Below are positions 17,674-27,793 of a stretch of DNA of 64,000 bases, piece after piece. The stretch lies in the NCBI RefSeq assembly GCF_024198175.1, contig NZ_JAJVKV010000001.1, positions 124,001-188,000 of the forward strand, given 5' to 3'. Under the pieces are notes generated by a model, which was not told the DNA's origin, searched no databases, and worked only from the letters and a program-made list of their open reading frames with translations. Made by a program: the position numbers and the translations under genes. Position 1 is the first letter of the stretch; every line of letters starts with the position of its first letter. This DNA is from Pyxidicoccus xibeiensis. Lineage in GTDB: Bacteria > Myxococcota > Myxococcia > Myxococcales > Myxococcaceae.

Positions 17674-17749
17674 ACCGGTAGGGGACGACCCACCGCGTCC
17701 TGGCCCGCGGGCCCGCCGGAATCTGACTCGCGGGGGCACCTGACGTAGA

Positions 17750-20700
17750 GTGCCCTCCGTGCCGCGCTGTCAGACATGTGGGCGGCGCTGGGAAGGTTCC
17801 CACGCGCCATGCCCACCGGGTCCGCCCCTGGCCGGGGGGAGCGCCGCATTGTCCGACGTGCTCACCCCCCTGCCCGTCATCCCGGGCTACCAGGTGGAGC
17901 GCGTCGTGGCGCACGGCGGCTTCGGCGTGCTGCTGGGCGCCTGGCGGGCCTCGGACGGCAGGCGCGTGGCCATCAAGCTGGCGCGCGGCGGCAGCGTGCT
18001 GGGCCGCGCGCAGCTGGTGCGCGAGGCAGAGGCCCTGCGCGTGCTGGGCCCTCCCACCGTGCCCGCCCTGTACGAGTTCGGCACCCTGACCACCGGCGCG
18101 CGCTTCCTCGCCATGGAGTACCTGCCCCTGCCCACGCTGGCGGACCGGCTGGCGCGCGTCTCCGGGCCGCTGCGCGGTGACGAGCTGGCGGCGCGCGCCC
18201 TGGCGGTGGTGGACACGGCGGCCCAGGTCCACGCGCGGGGGCTGACGCACTGCGACTTGAAGCCGGAGCACCTCTTCCTGGACGACGTGTCCGGCCGTGT
18301 GCGCGTCTTCGACTTCGGCCTGGTGCGCGGCACCTCCACGGAGGCGGTGGCGCTGCCCGTGGGGTCCACCTCCAGCGACAACTCCGGCTTCGCCGGCACC
18401 GCGGAGTACATGGCCCCCGAGCAGTGCGCGGGCAACGCGGACGTGGACCCGCGCACGGACGTGTACGCGCTGGGCGTGCTCCTCTACGAGCTGCTCACCG
18501 GCCGGCCGCCCTTCTTCGGCCCCACCCCGGACGTGCTCCAGGCCCACCTGTCCCTGCGGCCCCCGCCGCCGTCGGACTTCGCGCCGGTGCCACCCGCGCT
18601 GGAAGAGGTCGTCCTGCGCTGCCTCGCCAAGGAGCGCGCCCGCCGCCCGGAGGACGCCACCGCCCTGGCCACCGTGCTGCGCGAGGCCTTCGAGCACGCG
18701 CGCCACCCGGCGGAGCCGGCCTCGCTCCGGCCCGCGGCCCCCGGAGAGCCCCGCCCCGCGCAGGTGCGCCGCTCCGTCGCCGTCCTCTTCCTCACCTCGC
18801 GCGCCAACCCCGTGTCGCTCCAGAAGGCCCTGGGCTCCTACGGCGGCCACATGGCCTTCACGGACGGGCCGCGCATCGCCGCCGTCTTCGACCCGGACGT
18901 GGGGGAGAACCCGGTGCGCCGCGCCATGCGCGCCGCGGAGGGGCTGGCCGAGCGGGGCCTGTCCCCCGGCGCGCTGGTGGACGTGTCCGCCGTCACCGTG
19001 CAGCGCCGCCCCACCGGCACCCCGCGCTACCTGGGCGCCATCCTCTCGCGCGAGGACCGCTACCCCACCGGCCCGGACGCGCACGGGCTGCTGCTGTCCC
19101 CCGCCGCCGCGGAGGCCGTGCCGGAGGTCCCCTGCATGGAGGTGCCGGGCCTGCGTGGCCTGCTGCGCCCCGCGCCCCCGGGAGCGGCGCCGCGCCCGGA
19201 CATCACCGTCCTCCAGCTGGGCAGCGAGGTGCTGGTGGGCCGCGAGGCGGAGCTGGCCTCGCTGCTGGAGAGCGCGCGCTCCGCGGTGGGCGAGGCCGCG
19301 CCCACGCTCGTCACGGTGCTGAGCGAGCGGGGCCACGGCAAGAGCCACCTCGCGGCCACGCTGGCGCGCCGGCTCCAGGCCATGCTGCCCCATGCGCGGG
19401 TGTACTCCACGCGCTCGCGCGAGCCGGTGCAGGGCGACCCGGACGGCACCCTGCGCACGCTCTTGCGCTGCGCGCTCACCGCCTTCGAGCGGGAGGACAC
19501 GGACACGGAGGAGCAGGGCCGCACCGCCATCCACCAGCGGCTGGGCCCCACGCTGGGCTCCGAGCTGTGGCCCGGCGTGGCCGCCTCCCTGGGCTGGTAT
19601 GCGCCCGGCGGGCCGGAGCTGCAGAGCTGGGCGGCGGCCCCTGGCGCGCTGCGCTCGCTGGCCATGCGCGCCACCGGCGAGCTGCTGGCGGCCAACGCCC
19701 GCGAGCGCCCGCTGTGCCTCGTCATCGACGATGCGCACTTCGCCGAGGAGACGGCGCTGGACGCGCTGGAGTACGCCTGCCTCGCCGAGGCGAGCGTCCC
19801 GCTGTGGGTGTGCGTGCTGGCGCGGCCGGGCTTCGAGAAGAGCCGCCCCACCTGGGGCACCCGCGCCGCGCGGCAGGCCACGCTGTCTTTGCCCGCGCTG
19901 CCGGCGGACCAGGCGCAGGCGCTGTGCCGCATGCTGCTCAAGCCGGTGGAGAACGTGCCCGCGCAGGCGGTGGAGCGCATCGTCGAGCGCGCCCAGCACG
20001 TGCCCCTCTACGTGGTGGAGCTGGTGCGCGGCCTCAAGCGCCAGGGGCTGGTGCGCCAGCGCGCGCCCGGCGGCAGCTGGTACCTCGTCACCGACGGGCT
20101 GGAGAAGGTACCCGAGCTGCGGCTGGTGGAGTGGCTGGCGGACCGCGAGCTGGGCGCGCTGCCTCCGTCGCTCGCCGCGCACGCGCGGCTGTGCGCCCTG
20201 CTGGGCACGGACTTCACCGCCGCGACGGCGGAGGGCGTGGTGCGGGAGCTGGAGCGCGACGGCGCCGCGGGCGGCTTCCCGCTGGACGCGGGCCACGCCA
20301 CCCGGCGCCTGCTCGACTCCGGCCTGCTGGTGGCCCACCGCCAGGAGGGCTTGAGCTTCCGTAACGAGCTCTTGCGCGAGGCCGTGGCCTCCACCCTGCC
20401 CGCCGCCGAGCGCCAGCGCATCCACCACGCCGCGTACCGCTACTACCTGGGCCCGGCGGGGGCCAGCGAGCGCCAGCGCCTGCCCCGCCTGGCCCTGCAC
20501 GCCGCCGCCGCCGGCCTGCGGGACGAGGCCGCCGCGCTCTCCATCGACCTGGCGGAGTCCGCACGCGGCCGTCACGCCTTCCTCGACGCGGAGGCCATGT
20601 ACACGCGGGCGCTGGAGCTCCTGGAGGCCTCGGACGAGCTGCGCTGCCTCACCGCGCTGCGCGGCCGGGGGCTGATGCGCATCCGCATCGGCCGGTATGA

Positions 20701-21781
20701 CGACTCGCTGGCGGACTTCGCCGCCGCGCGCGAGCGGGCCCGGCTGCTGGGCGACGCGCGCACGGAGGTGGAGCTGCTGCTGGACGAGGCCATGGCGCTG
20801 GACTGGACGAACGACTACGCGCGCAGCGAGGGCCGCGCGCAGGAGGCCCAGGCGCTGGCGGCCCGCGTGGAGTCGCCCTATGTGCAGGCCCGGCTGCTGC
20901 TGGCGCTGGGCCGCGCCCAGTTCCGCAAGGGCGAGTGGCAGGAGGCGCGCATGCCCCTGGAGGCCGCCGCCGAGCGCGCCCGCAGGCTGGGGGACGCGGG
21001 CTACGAGACGCAGGTGGTGGCGCAGCTGCTGCTGGCCGTCATCCTCCCCAACCTGGGCGACATCGACGAGACGGACCGCGTGCTGACGGAGGTCATCGAC
21101 GCGTGCACCGAGCGTGGAGACCGCTTCCACCTGGGCAGCGCCATCAACAACCGCCGCAACCTGTGGGTGGCGCGTAAAGATTTAGCCAGCGCGCTGAAGG
21201 ACCAGGAGCGCTTCATGCACCTGGGCCGCGAGCTGGGCATGGTGGGCTGGGAGTACTTCGCCGAGCACAACCTGGGCGAGCTGCACTACCAGGCAGGCGA
21301 CGTGGACGCCGCGGCGCCGCACATCGCCCGGGCGATTGCGCTGGAGCGCCGGCACCCGGAGGTGGCGTCGCGCCCGTGGGCGCTGCTGCTGCAGGCGCGG
21401 GCCATGGCATGGACGAGCCGGCACACGCGCGCGAGGGAGGTCCTGGCCCAGGTGCGGCAGGTGCTGGCGGACGGCGGGCAGTCGGTGGAGCTGAGCCCCT
21501 CCGAGGAGGTGCTCTTCGCCATGGTGGAGCTGGCCACGCGCGACGCCCCGGCGGACGAGTGGCGGGCGCTGCGCGAGCGCTCGGCCCAGGTGTCCGTGGA
21601 GCAGGAGCCCCTGGAGGTGCTGGAGATGATGGGGCTGGCGGCGCTGCGCCGGGGCGACGTTGGCGAGGCCTCGCGCGTGCTGCACGAGGCCCTGGAGCGC
21701 GCCATCCACGTGCCCAACCTCATGGAGGGCCGCATCCGCCGCGCGCTGGAGCGGGTGAGGGACGTCACCCCTGCTGCATGA
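17750..21781 (+). CDS. PknK-like Ser/Thr kinase with cyclase-like, ATPase and TPR regions
   Basis: 1343 aa, cytoplasmic. A zinc-ribbon-like start (CQTC...HAPCPP) precedes a protein kinase domain (about 40-310) with VAIK Lys near 76, DFG near 188 and EYMAPEQ. The catalytic loop reads HCDLKPEH instead of HRDLKPEN, making this a non-RD kinase. Residues about 340-460 resemble a degenerate class III nucleotide-cyclase fold. An AAA-type ATPase (about 485-800) shows RGHGKS and the Walker B-like CLVIDDAH. The remaining 500 residues are TPR-like helices. GTG 17750 or GTG 17759 may be the start. Its end overlaps the convergent OPT gene by 17 bp. Confidence 0.88.
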   Translation: MPSVPRCQTCGRRWEGSHAPCPPGPPLAGGSAALSDVLTPLPVIPGYQVERVVAHGGFGVLLGAWRASDGRRVAIKLARGGSVLGRAQLVREAEALRVLGPPTVPALYEFGTLTTGARFLAMEYLPLPTLADRLARVSGPLRGDELAARALAVVDTAAQVHARGLTHCDLKPEHLFLDDVSGRVRVFDFGLVRGTSTEAVALPVGSTSSDNSGFAGTAEYMAPEQCAGNADVDPRTDVYALGVLLYELLTGRPPFFGPTPDVLQAHLSLRPPPPSDFAPVPPALEEVVLRCLAKERARRPEDATALATVLREAFEHARHPAEPASLRPAAPGEPRPAQVRRSVAVLFLTSRANPVSLQKALGSYGGHMAFTDGPRIAAVFDPDVGENPVRRAMRAAEGLAERGLSPGALVDVSAVTVQRRPTGTPRYLGAILSREDRYPTGPDAHGLLLSPAAAEAVPEVPCMEVPGLRGLLRPAPPGAAPRPDITVLQLGSEVLVGREAELASLLESARSAVGEAAPTLVTVLSERGHGKSHLAATLARRLQAMLPHARVYSTRSREPVQGDPDGTLRTLLRCALTAFEREDTDTEEQGRTAIHQRLGPTLGSELWPGVAASLGWYAPGGPELQSWAAAPGALRSLAMRATGELLAANARERPLCLVIDDAHFAEETALDALEYACLAEASVPLWVCVLARPGFEKSRPTWGTRAARQATLSLPALPADQAQALCRMLLKPVENVPAQAVERIVERAQHVPLYVVELVRGLKRQGLVRQRAPGGSWYLVTDGLEKVPELRLVEWLADRELGALPPSLAAHARLCALLGTDFTAATAEGVVRELERDGAAGGFPLDAGHATRRLLDSGLLVAHRQEGLSFRNELLREAVASTLPAAERQRIHHAAYRYYLGPAGASERQRLPRLALHAAAAGLRDEAAALSIDLAESARGRHAFLDAEAMYTRALELLEASDELRCLTALRGRGLMRIRIGRYDDSLADFAAARERARLLGDARTEVELLLDEAMALDWTNDYARSEGRAQEAQALAARVESPYVQARLLLALGRAQFRKGEWQEARMPLEAAAERARRLGDAGYETQVVAQLLLAVILPNLGDIDETDRVLTEVIDACTERGDRFHLGSAINNRRNLWVARKDLASALKDQERFMHLGRELGMVGWEYFAEHNLGELHYQAGDVDAAAPHIARAIALERRHPEVASRPWALLLQARAMAWTSRHTRAREVLAQVRQVLADGGQSVELSPSEEVLFAMVELATRDAPADEWRALRERSAQVSVEQEPLEVLEMMGLAALRRGDVGEASRVLHEALERAIHVPNLMEGRIRRALERVRDVTPAA

Positions 21782-23591
21782 GTCCCAGCGCAATCAGCGC
21801 GGCGATGAGCACCCCGGTGAGGGACTCGCCAGCGATGGCGCCCGTGCCCAGCGTGGACACGTTCCGGTCCGTCGCGTCCGGCCAGCGTCGGCGCGCCAGT
21901 GCCACCCCCACGGCGCCCAGGCAGATGGACACCGCGTAGAAGGGAGGGAGGATGAAGCCGATGCCCATGGCGAACGGCAGCGGCAGCCACTTCGCCACCC
22001 GGCCTCGCGCCGCCACCGTCAGCAGCGCCCCCACCCCGGCGGCCACGAGCGTGGCCAGGCCCGCGTGCGGCGGTAGCCCTCCCAGGCCCCGCACGGCCAG
22101 CTCCGCCACCGCGTGGAACTGGCGCGCGAAGGGCGCGGGCAGCTCCTGTGAGCCCACGCCATACGCCTTGGCCAGCAGCAGGTAGGCCGGCACCGCCACC
22201 ACCGAGCCCGCGAGCACGCCCACCAGCTGCGCGACCAGCTGCCGGCGCGGCGTGGCCCCCAGCAGGTGGCCCGCCTTGAGCGACCACATGCTGACGCCCG
22301 TCTGGGCCGCCGCGCCCGACGTCACCGCCCCCGACGTCACGTTGGGGCCCAGCGCCCCGGGCAGCAGGCCACCGAAGAGGACCTGCGCAATCTGGCCCAT
22401 CGTCGACACCGGCGAGACGTCCACCTGCCCCGCGCTCCGCGCGCACACCGCGCACAGCGGCAGCACGAGCACCAGCGCCAGCAGCATGTACGGCACGCCC
22501 AGCCCGAAGAGGGAGGCGCCCAGCGCCACGGCCAGCGCGCACGCCGCCAGCCCCGCGCCCACGGCCCAGCGCGGCAGCGCGCCGCCACCGCCCGTGCGGC
22601 CCAGCGCGCCCATGTCCTTCGCGGCCCCCAGGAAGTCTCGCGCCTGCGCCAGCACGGCCGCGAGCGACGAGCCCAGCAGCAGTCCCACGCCCGGCCAGGT
22701 GAGCCACGTGCCCATGTCCCCCGTGTAGCCGCCGGCCTTCAGCGCGCCCGAGCCCTCCAGCCAGGGCGCGAGCACGCCCCACCCCACCACCGCCCCGGCC
22801 AGGATGCTCAGCGACAGGTGCAGGCCCGTCATCATCCCGATGGCCAGCAGCATGGGGCTCCACCCCACGCCCCAGCCGAGCGTGGCGAACGGCACACCGC
22901 CCACCGAGCCCGGCAGCGCCGTCATTCCCGGCAGGACCTTGACGGCATCCCGCAGCACGGTGACGGCCACGGACACCCCGGCCACCGCCGACAGCAGCCA
23001 CCCGCTCCGGCCGGTGGAGGCCTGGGGCTGCGAAGGCGCGTGCATGGCGGTGATCAGCTCCGCGGTGGCGATGCCGGTGGGAAAGGGCAGCGCCTCCTCC
23101 ACCACCAGCCTGCGGCGCAGCAGGTGCGCGGCCAGCACGCCCAGCGTGCCCAGCGCCACGCTCCACAGCGCCACGCCCCAGCCGGGCACGGAGACTCCCA
23201 GCAGCGTCAGCGCGGGAAGCGCGCCCAGGAGGCCCGCCGCCGCCGGCATCGCGCCCACCGAGGACGCGGCCGTCTGGGTGATGTTGTTCTCCAGCGGCGT
23301 GTACGGCGAGCCCTGGCGGCGGGACACCGTCGCCAGCGCGCCGAAGCCCAGCACCGCCGCGACGAGCGAGCCGCTCTCCCACCAGCCAATCTTCAGCCCC
23401 ATGTACACGTTGGTGACGGACAGCAGCCCGCCGATGAACAGGCCCACCGCCACCGAGCGCACCGTCAGCTCACGCGGCGCGGGCGCCTCGGGCACCACGG
23501 CGGCCACCGGGGCCAGGCGGGGCGCGGCTCCGGAGGCCGGCGAGTCTGGCGCGAGTGAGTCGGACACGGCGGGGCTCGGGGTCGGGCTCAT
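21765..23591 (-). CDS. OPT family oligopeptide transporter
   Basis: 608 aa. After a 40-residue Ala/Pro-rich cytoplasmic tail, about 14-16 hydrophobic helices follow. OPT/YSL hallmarks include GLFIGGLLSVTNVYMGLKIG and PTGIATAELITAMHA. The family imports peptides or metal chelates using the proton gradient; the substrate is unknown. Its ATG overlaps the stop of the upstream hybrid kinase by 4 bp, so the sensor and transporter are translationally coupled and may form one sensing/uptake unit. Confidence 0.88.
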   Translation of the reverse strand: MSPTPSPAVSDSLAPDSPASGAAPRLAPVAAVVPEAPAPRELTVRSVAVGLFIGGLLSVTNVYMGLKIGWWESGSLVAAVLGFGALATVSRRQGSPYTPLENNITQTAASSVGAMPAAAGLLGALPALTLLGVSVPGWGVALWSVALGTLGVLAAHLLRRRLVVEEALPFPTGIATAELITAMHAPSQPQASTGRSGWLLSAVAGVSVAVTVLRDAVKVLPGMTALPGSVGGVPFATLGWGVGWSPMLLAIGMMTGLHLSLSILAGAVVGWGVLAPWLEGSGALKAGGYTGDMGTWLTWPGVGLLLGSSLAAVLAQARDFLGAAKDMGALGRTGGGGALPRWAVGAGLAACALAVALGASLFGLGVPYMLLALVLVLPLCAVCARSAGQVDVSPVSTMGQIAQVLFGGLLPGALGPNVTSGAVTSGAAAQTGVSMWSLKAGHLLGATPRRQLVAQLVGVLAGSVVAVPAYLLLAKAYGVGSQELPAPFARQFHAVAELAVRGLGGLPPHAGLATLVAAGVGALLTVAARGRVAKWLPLPFAMGIGFILPPFYAVSICLGAVGVALARRRWPDATDRNVSTLGTGAIAGESLTGVLIAALIALGLMQQG

Positions 23592-25849
23592 CGCCCGGCC
23601 TCGGCGGAGCGTCCCACCAGCTCACGCAGCTGCGTGAGGTCCAGCGGCTTGGAAATCTTGAGGTTCGGCACGTCGCGCAGGAACGACACCGTGCGCGGGG
23701 TGAAGGCACCTCCTGTCATGAACACCATGCGTCCTGCTTGCTCCGGGGCGCAGCGGCCCAGCTCGTTGTAGAGGTCCATGCCCGTCATCCCGGGCATCAT
23801 CACATCACACAGGATGAGGTCGAAGCGCCCGCCCTCGCTCACCAGCCGCAGCGCGGCCTGGGCGCTGTTCGCCGTCGCCACCTCATGGTCCGCCGCCAGC
23901 GAGCGCTGCAGCGCCAGCGTCACGTTGGGCTCGTCGTCGACGACGAGGATCTTCGCCCGCGCGTTGGCCTGCATGGCCGCGGACAGGCGCGGCAGCACCT
24001 CCAGCTCGCGGGTTGCGGCGCACAGCACCACCCTGAACGTACTGCCCCGGCCGGGCTCGCTCTCCGCCTGGATGGAGCCACCCATGGACTCGATGATGCC
24101 GTGGCAGATGGACAGCCCCAGCCCCGTGCCCACGCCCACCGGCTTGGTCGTGAAGAACGGGTCGAAGATGCGGCCCAGCACCTCCGGCGACATCCCCACG
24201 CCGGTGTCGCGCACCTCCACCACCACCCGGCCCCGCTCACCCGCGCGGATGACCACGCGGATTTCGTGGTCCTGCGCCGCGGGGCCCTCCTCGGGAATGG
24301 CCTGCGCCGCGTTGAGCAGCAGGTTGAGGAACACCTGGCACAGCCGGGACTCGCTGGCCTCCACCGGGGCCACCGGCTCGAACTCCGTCACCAGCCGCGC
24401 GCGGTGGCGGATGACGTTGTCCGCCATCTTGCACGCCAGCTCCACCGCCCGGCGCACGTCCACCGGCATCAGCCGCGTCTCCTGCTCGCCGCGCGCGAAG
24501 ACCTTCAAGTCCCTCACAATGGTGGCGATGCGCTCCGCGCCCTCCGTCGTCTCGCGCACCAGCTGCTGCAGCGAGGCGATGGGCGCCGCGGGCGCCTGGC
24601 TCTCCAGCCGGTCCAGCCCCTCGCGGATGAGGTGCAGGTTGACGAGCATGTAGGCCAGCGGGTTGTTGATTTCGTGCGCCACGCCCGCGCCCAGCGTGCC
24701 CACCGACGCCAGCCGGTCCGCCACCACCAGGTGCGCCTGGAGCTGCTTGCGCTCCGACGTGTCGCGGTGGACCATGATGTTGGCGATGGAGCGCCCCTCG
24801 CTGTCGCGCAGCGGCACCACCACGGACTCGCACCAGCACGTGGTGCCGTCCCTGCGGCGGAACTCCAGCTCTCCCGACCAGCGCCCCTGCTCCTCCAGCG
24901 CGGTGAGCACCTGGCTGGTGAGCCGGTCCGGCTCCCCGGGGTGCAGCACGCTGAAGAGCGTCTGGCCCAGCGCCTCCGACTTGTGGCGCCCGAACATCCG
25001 CTCCGCGCTGGTGTTCCAGTCGATGATGCCGCCGCTCAGGTCGATGATGACCACGCCGTCGTAGATGCTCTCGAAGATGAGCGACTGGCGCTGCAGCTCC
25101 TGCTCGGCCTGCTTGCGCGCGGTGATGTCCATCACCGTGCCCGTCACCCGCGCGGGCATGCCGGACGCGTCGCACAGCACGTCACCCTTGCAGGAAATCC
25201 AGCGCCAGCCGCTGCCCTGCGTCTCAATCCGGTACTCCACGTCCACCGGCGTCTTCTTCTCCAGGGCGATGCTCAGCGTGGCGCGCACCCGCGTCAGGTC
25301 CGCCGGGTGCACCACCTCCGCCAGGTCCATGGCCCGCCCGGACAGCTTGCCCACCGCCAGCCCCAAGAGCCGGTCCACCTGCTCGCTCCACGTCACCTGG
25401 CCGCTCAGCGCGTTCCAGTCCCAGATGCCCACGCGCGCGGCGGACAGCGCCTGCCGCAGTTGCTCCTCGCGCTGCTCCAGTACCTCCCGCTTGGAGAAGC
25501 GGAACACCGTGACGGTGCCAATCTGCAGCCTGTCACCTTCCTGCAGCTCGGCGGTGGTGACGGGCACGCCGTTGAGCAGCGTGCCGTTGGTGGACTCCAG
25601 GTCCGTCACGTGGCACGCGCCCTCGTCCGTGCGGATGATGCGGGCGTGCTTGCGGGACACCCCGTGGTCGTCGATGCGCACGGTGGCGTCGGAGCCACGG
25701 CCGATGACGTGCTCTCCCGGCTCCAGGCGGTACGCCTTGCCGATGGCGGCCGGGGTGGTGGTGCTGATGAGGATGAGGCAGGCACCGGTTGAAGACGGCG
25801 GAGCCAAGGCGAGGCCCGCGCACGTGGTGAGGTCGTCCAGCGTCGTCAT
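23588..25849 (-). CDS. Hybrid histidine kinase: FHA - PAS - PAS - HisKA - HATPase - receiver
   Basis: 753 aa, no membrane segments. FHA domain at about 25-105 (HVIGRGSDATVRIDDHGVSR, NGTLLNG), then PAS/PAC 1 (ARVGIWDWNALSGQ), PAS 2 (ESIYDGVVIIDLSGGI), the His box VAHEINNPLAYML, the ATPase lid GTGLGLSICHG and a C-terminal receiver with phosphoacceptor in LILCDVMMPGM. An FHA domain implies contact with a phosphothreonine protein, so input from a Ser/Thr kinase is plausible, and two such kinases flank this locus. ATG 25849 precedes the FHA fold. The gene reads into the OPT gene with ATGA overlap. Confidence 0.9.
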   Translation of the reverse strand: MTTLDDLTTCAGLALAPPSSTGACLILISTTTPAAIGKAYRLEPGEHVIGRGSDATVRIDDHGVSRKHARIIRTDEGACHVTDLESTNGTLLNGVPVTTAELQEGDRLQIGTVTVFRFSKREVLEQREEQLRQALSAARVGIWDWNALSGQVTWSEQVDRLLGLAVGKLSGRAMDLAEVVHPADLTRVRATLSIALEKKTPVDVEYRIETQGSGWRWISCKGDVLCDASGMPARVTGTVMDITARKQAEQELQRQSLIFESIYDGVVIIDLSGGIIDWNTSAERMFGRHKSEALGQTLFSVLHPGEPDRLTSQVLTALEEQGRWSGELEFRRRDGTTCWCESVVVPLRDSEGRSIANIMVHRDTSERKQLQAHLVVADRLASVGTLGAGVAHEINNPLAYMLVNLHLIREGLDRLESQAPAAPIASLQQLVRETTEGAERIATIVRDLKVFARGEQETRLMPVDVRRAVELACKMADNVIRHRARLVTEFEPVAPVEASESRLCQVFLNLLLNAAQAIPEEGPAAQDHEIRVVIRAGERGRVVVEVRDTGVGMSPEVLGRIFDPFFTTKPVGVGTGLGLSICHGIIESMGGSIQAESEPGRGSTFRVVLCAATRELEVLPRLSAAMQANARAKILVVDDEPNVTLALQRSLAADHEVATANSAQAALRLVSEGGRFDLILCDVMMPGMTGMDLYNELGRCAPEQAGRMVFMTGGAFTPRTVSFLRDVPNLKISKPLDLTQLRELVGRSAEAGR

Positions 25850-26134
25850 GTCGATGCCCCCCGGCGCCCGCGTACGGCCCCAGCCCACCCGCCCGACCCC
25901 TGCCTCTCCGCGTGTCGCCACACCCAGGAATCCAGCAGCCCCGGGCACTGCACGTCCAATCCCCCGGGGTGTGGTGGGCCGCCCGATCATAAGCCAGCCG
26001 ACACCCTGTCTGCCCGGGGGGCTCCCGGCTGATGGGTGGTGAACGCACGGGCCTGGTTGGCGCGGCGCGGCGAGCCTCCGGGGCCCGGCCCGTGCAGCGG
26101 GAGTCCGGAGGAATGGTGGTAGAGTGGTCCACCC

Positions 26135-27544
26135 ATGGCGGCGGATTCCGAGAGCACCTTCCGCATCCAGGCCCGGGCGGACCTCAGCTCCTTCGAGCGG
26201 GAGCGCGGAGATACGCCCCGGTCTGAGCGCGGCCCAGGAACGCTGGCCGGTGAGTACGTCCTCAAGGCACTGCTGGCCTCTGGCGGCCACGGCAGCGTCT
26301 ATGAAGCGGAGCACCGGATTCTCGGCCGCAGGGCCGCGGTGAAGGTCCTCCATCCGCACCTGGCCGACCAGGGCGAGATGCTCAAGCGCTTCGTGCGCGA
26401 GGCGCGGGTGGTGAATCAAATCCACCACCCCAACATCGTGGACGTGTACGACTTCGGGCTGATGCCGGACGGCAGTCCGTACTACGTCATGGAGCTGCTG
26501 ACCGGGCGCACGCTGAGCCAGGTCGTCCAGGAGCGCGGCAGGCTGTCGGCCTCGCGAGCGCTCGCCTACCTGGAGCCCGTCTGCGCGGCGCTGGACGCGG
26601 CCCACCGCGCGGGCGTCGTCCACCGCGACCTGAAGGCCAGCAACATCCTCGTCATGGAGGAAGGTGAGCGGCCCCGGGTGAAGCTCCTGGACTTCGGCAT
26701 CGCCAAGCTGATGCACGCGGAGCCCTCGCAGGAGGGGCTCACCATCGCCGGCCAGCGGCTGGGCACCGCGCACGCCATGGCGCCGGAGCAGTTCCGCGGG
26801 GGGGCCATCGGTCCGCACACGGACATCTACGCGCTGGGCGTGCTGCTGCACCAGCTGCTCACCGGCCGCTATCCCTTCCAGTGCGAGGACCGGCTGGAAC
26901 TGGAGCGGCTGCACCTGGAGGCCCCCGCGCCCAGGCCCAGCGCCATCGCCCCGGTGTCGCCCGCGGTGGACGCGGTGGTGCTGCGCTGCCTGGAGAAGGA
27001 CGGCAGCCGCCGCTACGGCAGCGCGGGCGTCTTCCTCGCCGCGCTCAGCGAGGCCGCCGAGGAGCCGGTGCAGCCCGCCCGCCGCACCCGCCTGGCGCTC
27101 GCCGTCCATGCGGAGGTGGTGCTGGCCTCGTCCGTCCAGGACGACGACGCCGTCTACGCCGTGCTCGCGGACGTGCTGGATGGCCTCGAGCAGGGCCTGC
27201 GCGGCGGAGGCTTCCTCCTCGCGCTCCAGTCCGGCACCAGCCTCCTCGCCGTGCGCCCGCTGGAGAACGGCGCGCCCAGCCCGGAGCGCACCGCGTACCT
27301 GCGCGAGGCGGAGAACTCGCTGCGCATCCTCCAGCAGGCCGCGCAGAAGCTCGCCGACCCCATCGATGCCCGCGTCCACCTCTGCATCCACCTGGGCCAG
27401 GCCGAGACGCGCGGCGACTCCGGCGAGTCCGAGGTCGTGGGCGGCCCCGTCACCGATGTGGGCGCCTGGAAGCTCCGGACGGAGGAAGGCTTCGCCCTCA
27501 CCCCGGCGGCCTCCCTGGCTTTGGAATTCCCGGAACCTGCGTAG
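26135..27544 (+). CDS. Ser/Thr protein kinase with C-terminal cyclase-like domain
   Basis: 469 aa. Kinase domain about 38-300: Gly loop LLASGGHGSVYEA, AVKVLH Lys, catalytic VVHRDLKASN (RD type), DFGIAK and the activation-segment end AMAPEQ. Residues about 320-465 (RLALAVHAEVVLASSVQD, GGPVTDVGAWKL) resemble a degenerate class III nucleotide-cyclase fold without clear metal-binding Asp pairs. No transmembrane helix is present. It is divergent from the FHA-kinase gene (285 bp between), a natural candidate to phosphorylate a partner read by that FHA domain. Confidence 0.85.
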   Translation: MAADSESTFRIQARADLSSFERERGDTPRSERGPGTLAGEYVLKALLASGGHGSVYEAEHRILGRRAAVKVLHPHLADQGEMLKRFVREARVVNQIHHPNIVDVYDFGLMPDGSPYYVMELLTGRTLSQVVQERGRLSASRALAYLEPVCAALDAAHRAGVVHRDLKASNILVMEEGERPRVKLLDFGIAKLMHAEPSQEGLTIAGQRLGTAHAMAPEQFRGGAIGPHTDIYALGVLLHQLLTGRYPFQCEDRLELERLHLEAPAPRPSAIAPVSPAVDAVVLRCLEKDGSRRYGSAGVFLAALSEAAEEPVQPARRTRLALAVHAEVVLASSVQDDDAVYAVLADVLDGLEQGLRGGGFLLALQSGTSLLAVRPLENGAPSPERTAYLREAENSLRILQQAAQKLADPIDARVHLCIHLGQAETRGDSGESEVVGGPVTDVGAWKLRTEEGFALTPAASLALEFPEPA

Positions 27545-27793
27545 AACCCCTTAGAGTGTGAAGGACAGTTGAGCCGGCTTCAGCCGGACTCCTGCCCGTT
27601 TTGCACCACACACTCTGGGTGTTTTCGGGAAGACCTATACGGCAATGTTCTCACTTCACCGTATTTCCCCTTATGGGAAAACCCGTCAAGCTGGCCTCAC
27701 TTGCCAGTTACAGCGTCATTTAGCGGTCTAGCTGGAATTGGCAAGTGACAAGGCGGCCGGCCCCACCGGTCGCCGCAAACGGGGGAAATCGTC
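27545..27793. promoter_or_regulatory. Structured intergenic region upstream of NGLST-repeat gene
   Basis: 249 bp, clearly A/T-richer than its flanks, with three symmetric elements. AGAGTGTG (27553-27560) pairs with CACACTCT (27609-27616) around an inner CCGGC-TTCA-GCCGG stem and is followed by TTTT at 27623, resembling a terminator for the kinase gene. TTTCCC-N5-GGGAAA lies at 27664-27680. A 13-bp inverted repeat (12 paired) spans 27697-27709 and 27736-27748. The last two are candidate operators or RNA structures for the downstream gene. Confidence 0.55.

Noticed and set aside
16262..21130. A 1622-codon open frame on the minus strand opposite htrA and the giant kinase
   Set aside because: High G+C removes stop codons from antisense frames; the translation is low-complexity Arg/Ala/Gly/His and the plus strand carries clear domains.
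24000..24200. Receiver domain at 23.6-23.9 kb as a separate gene
   Set aside because: The frame is continuous with the histidine kinase ATPase domain and no internal start with a ribosome-binding site is evident.
27697..27748. tRNA or insertion-sequence ends
   Set aside because: No cloverleaf, CCA end or transposase, and no target-site duplication around the inverted repeat.
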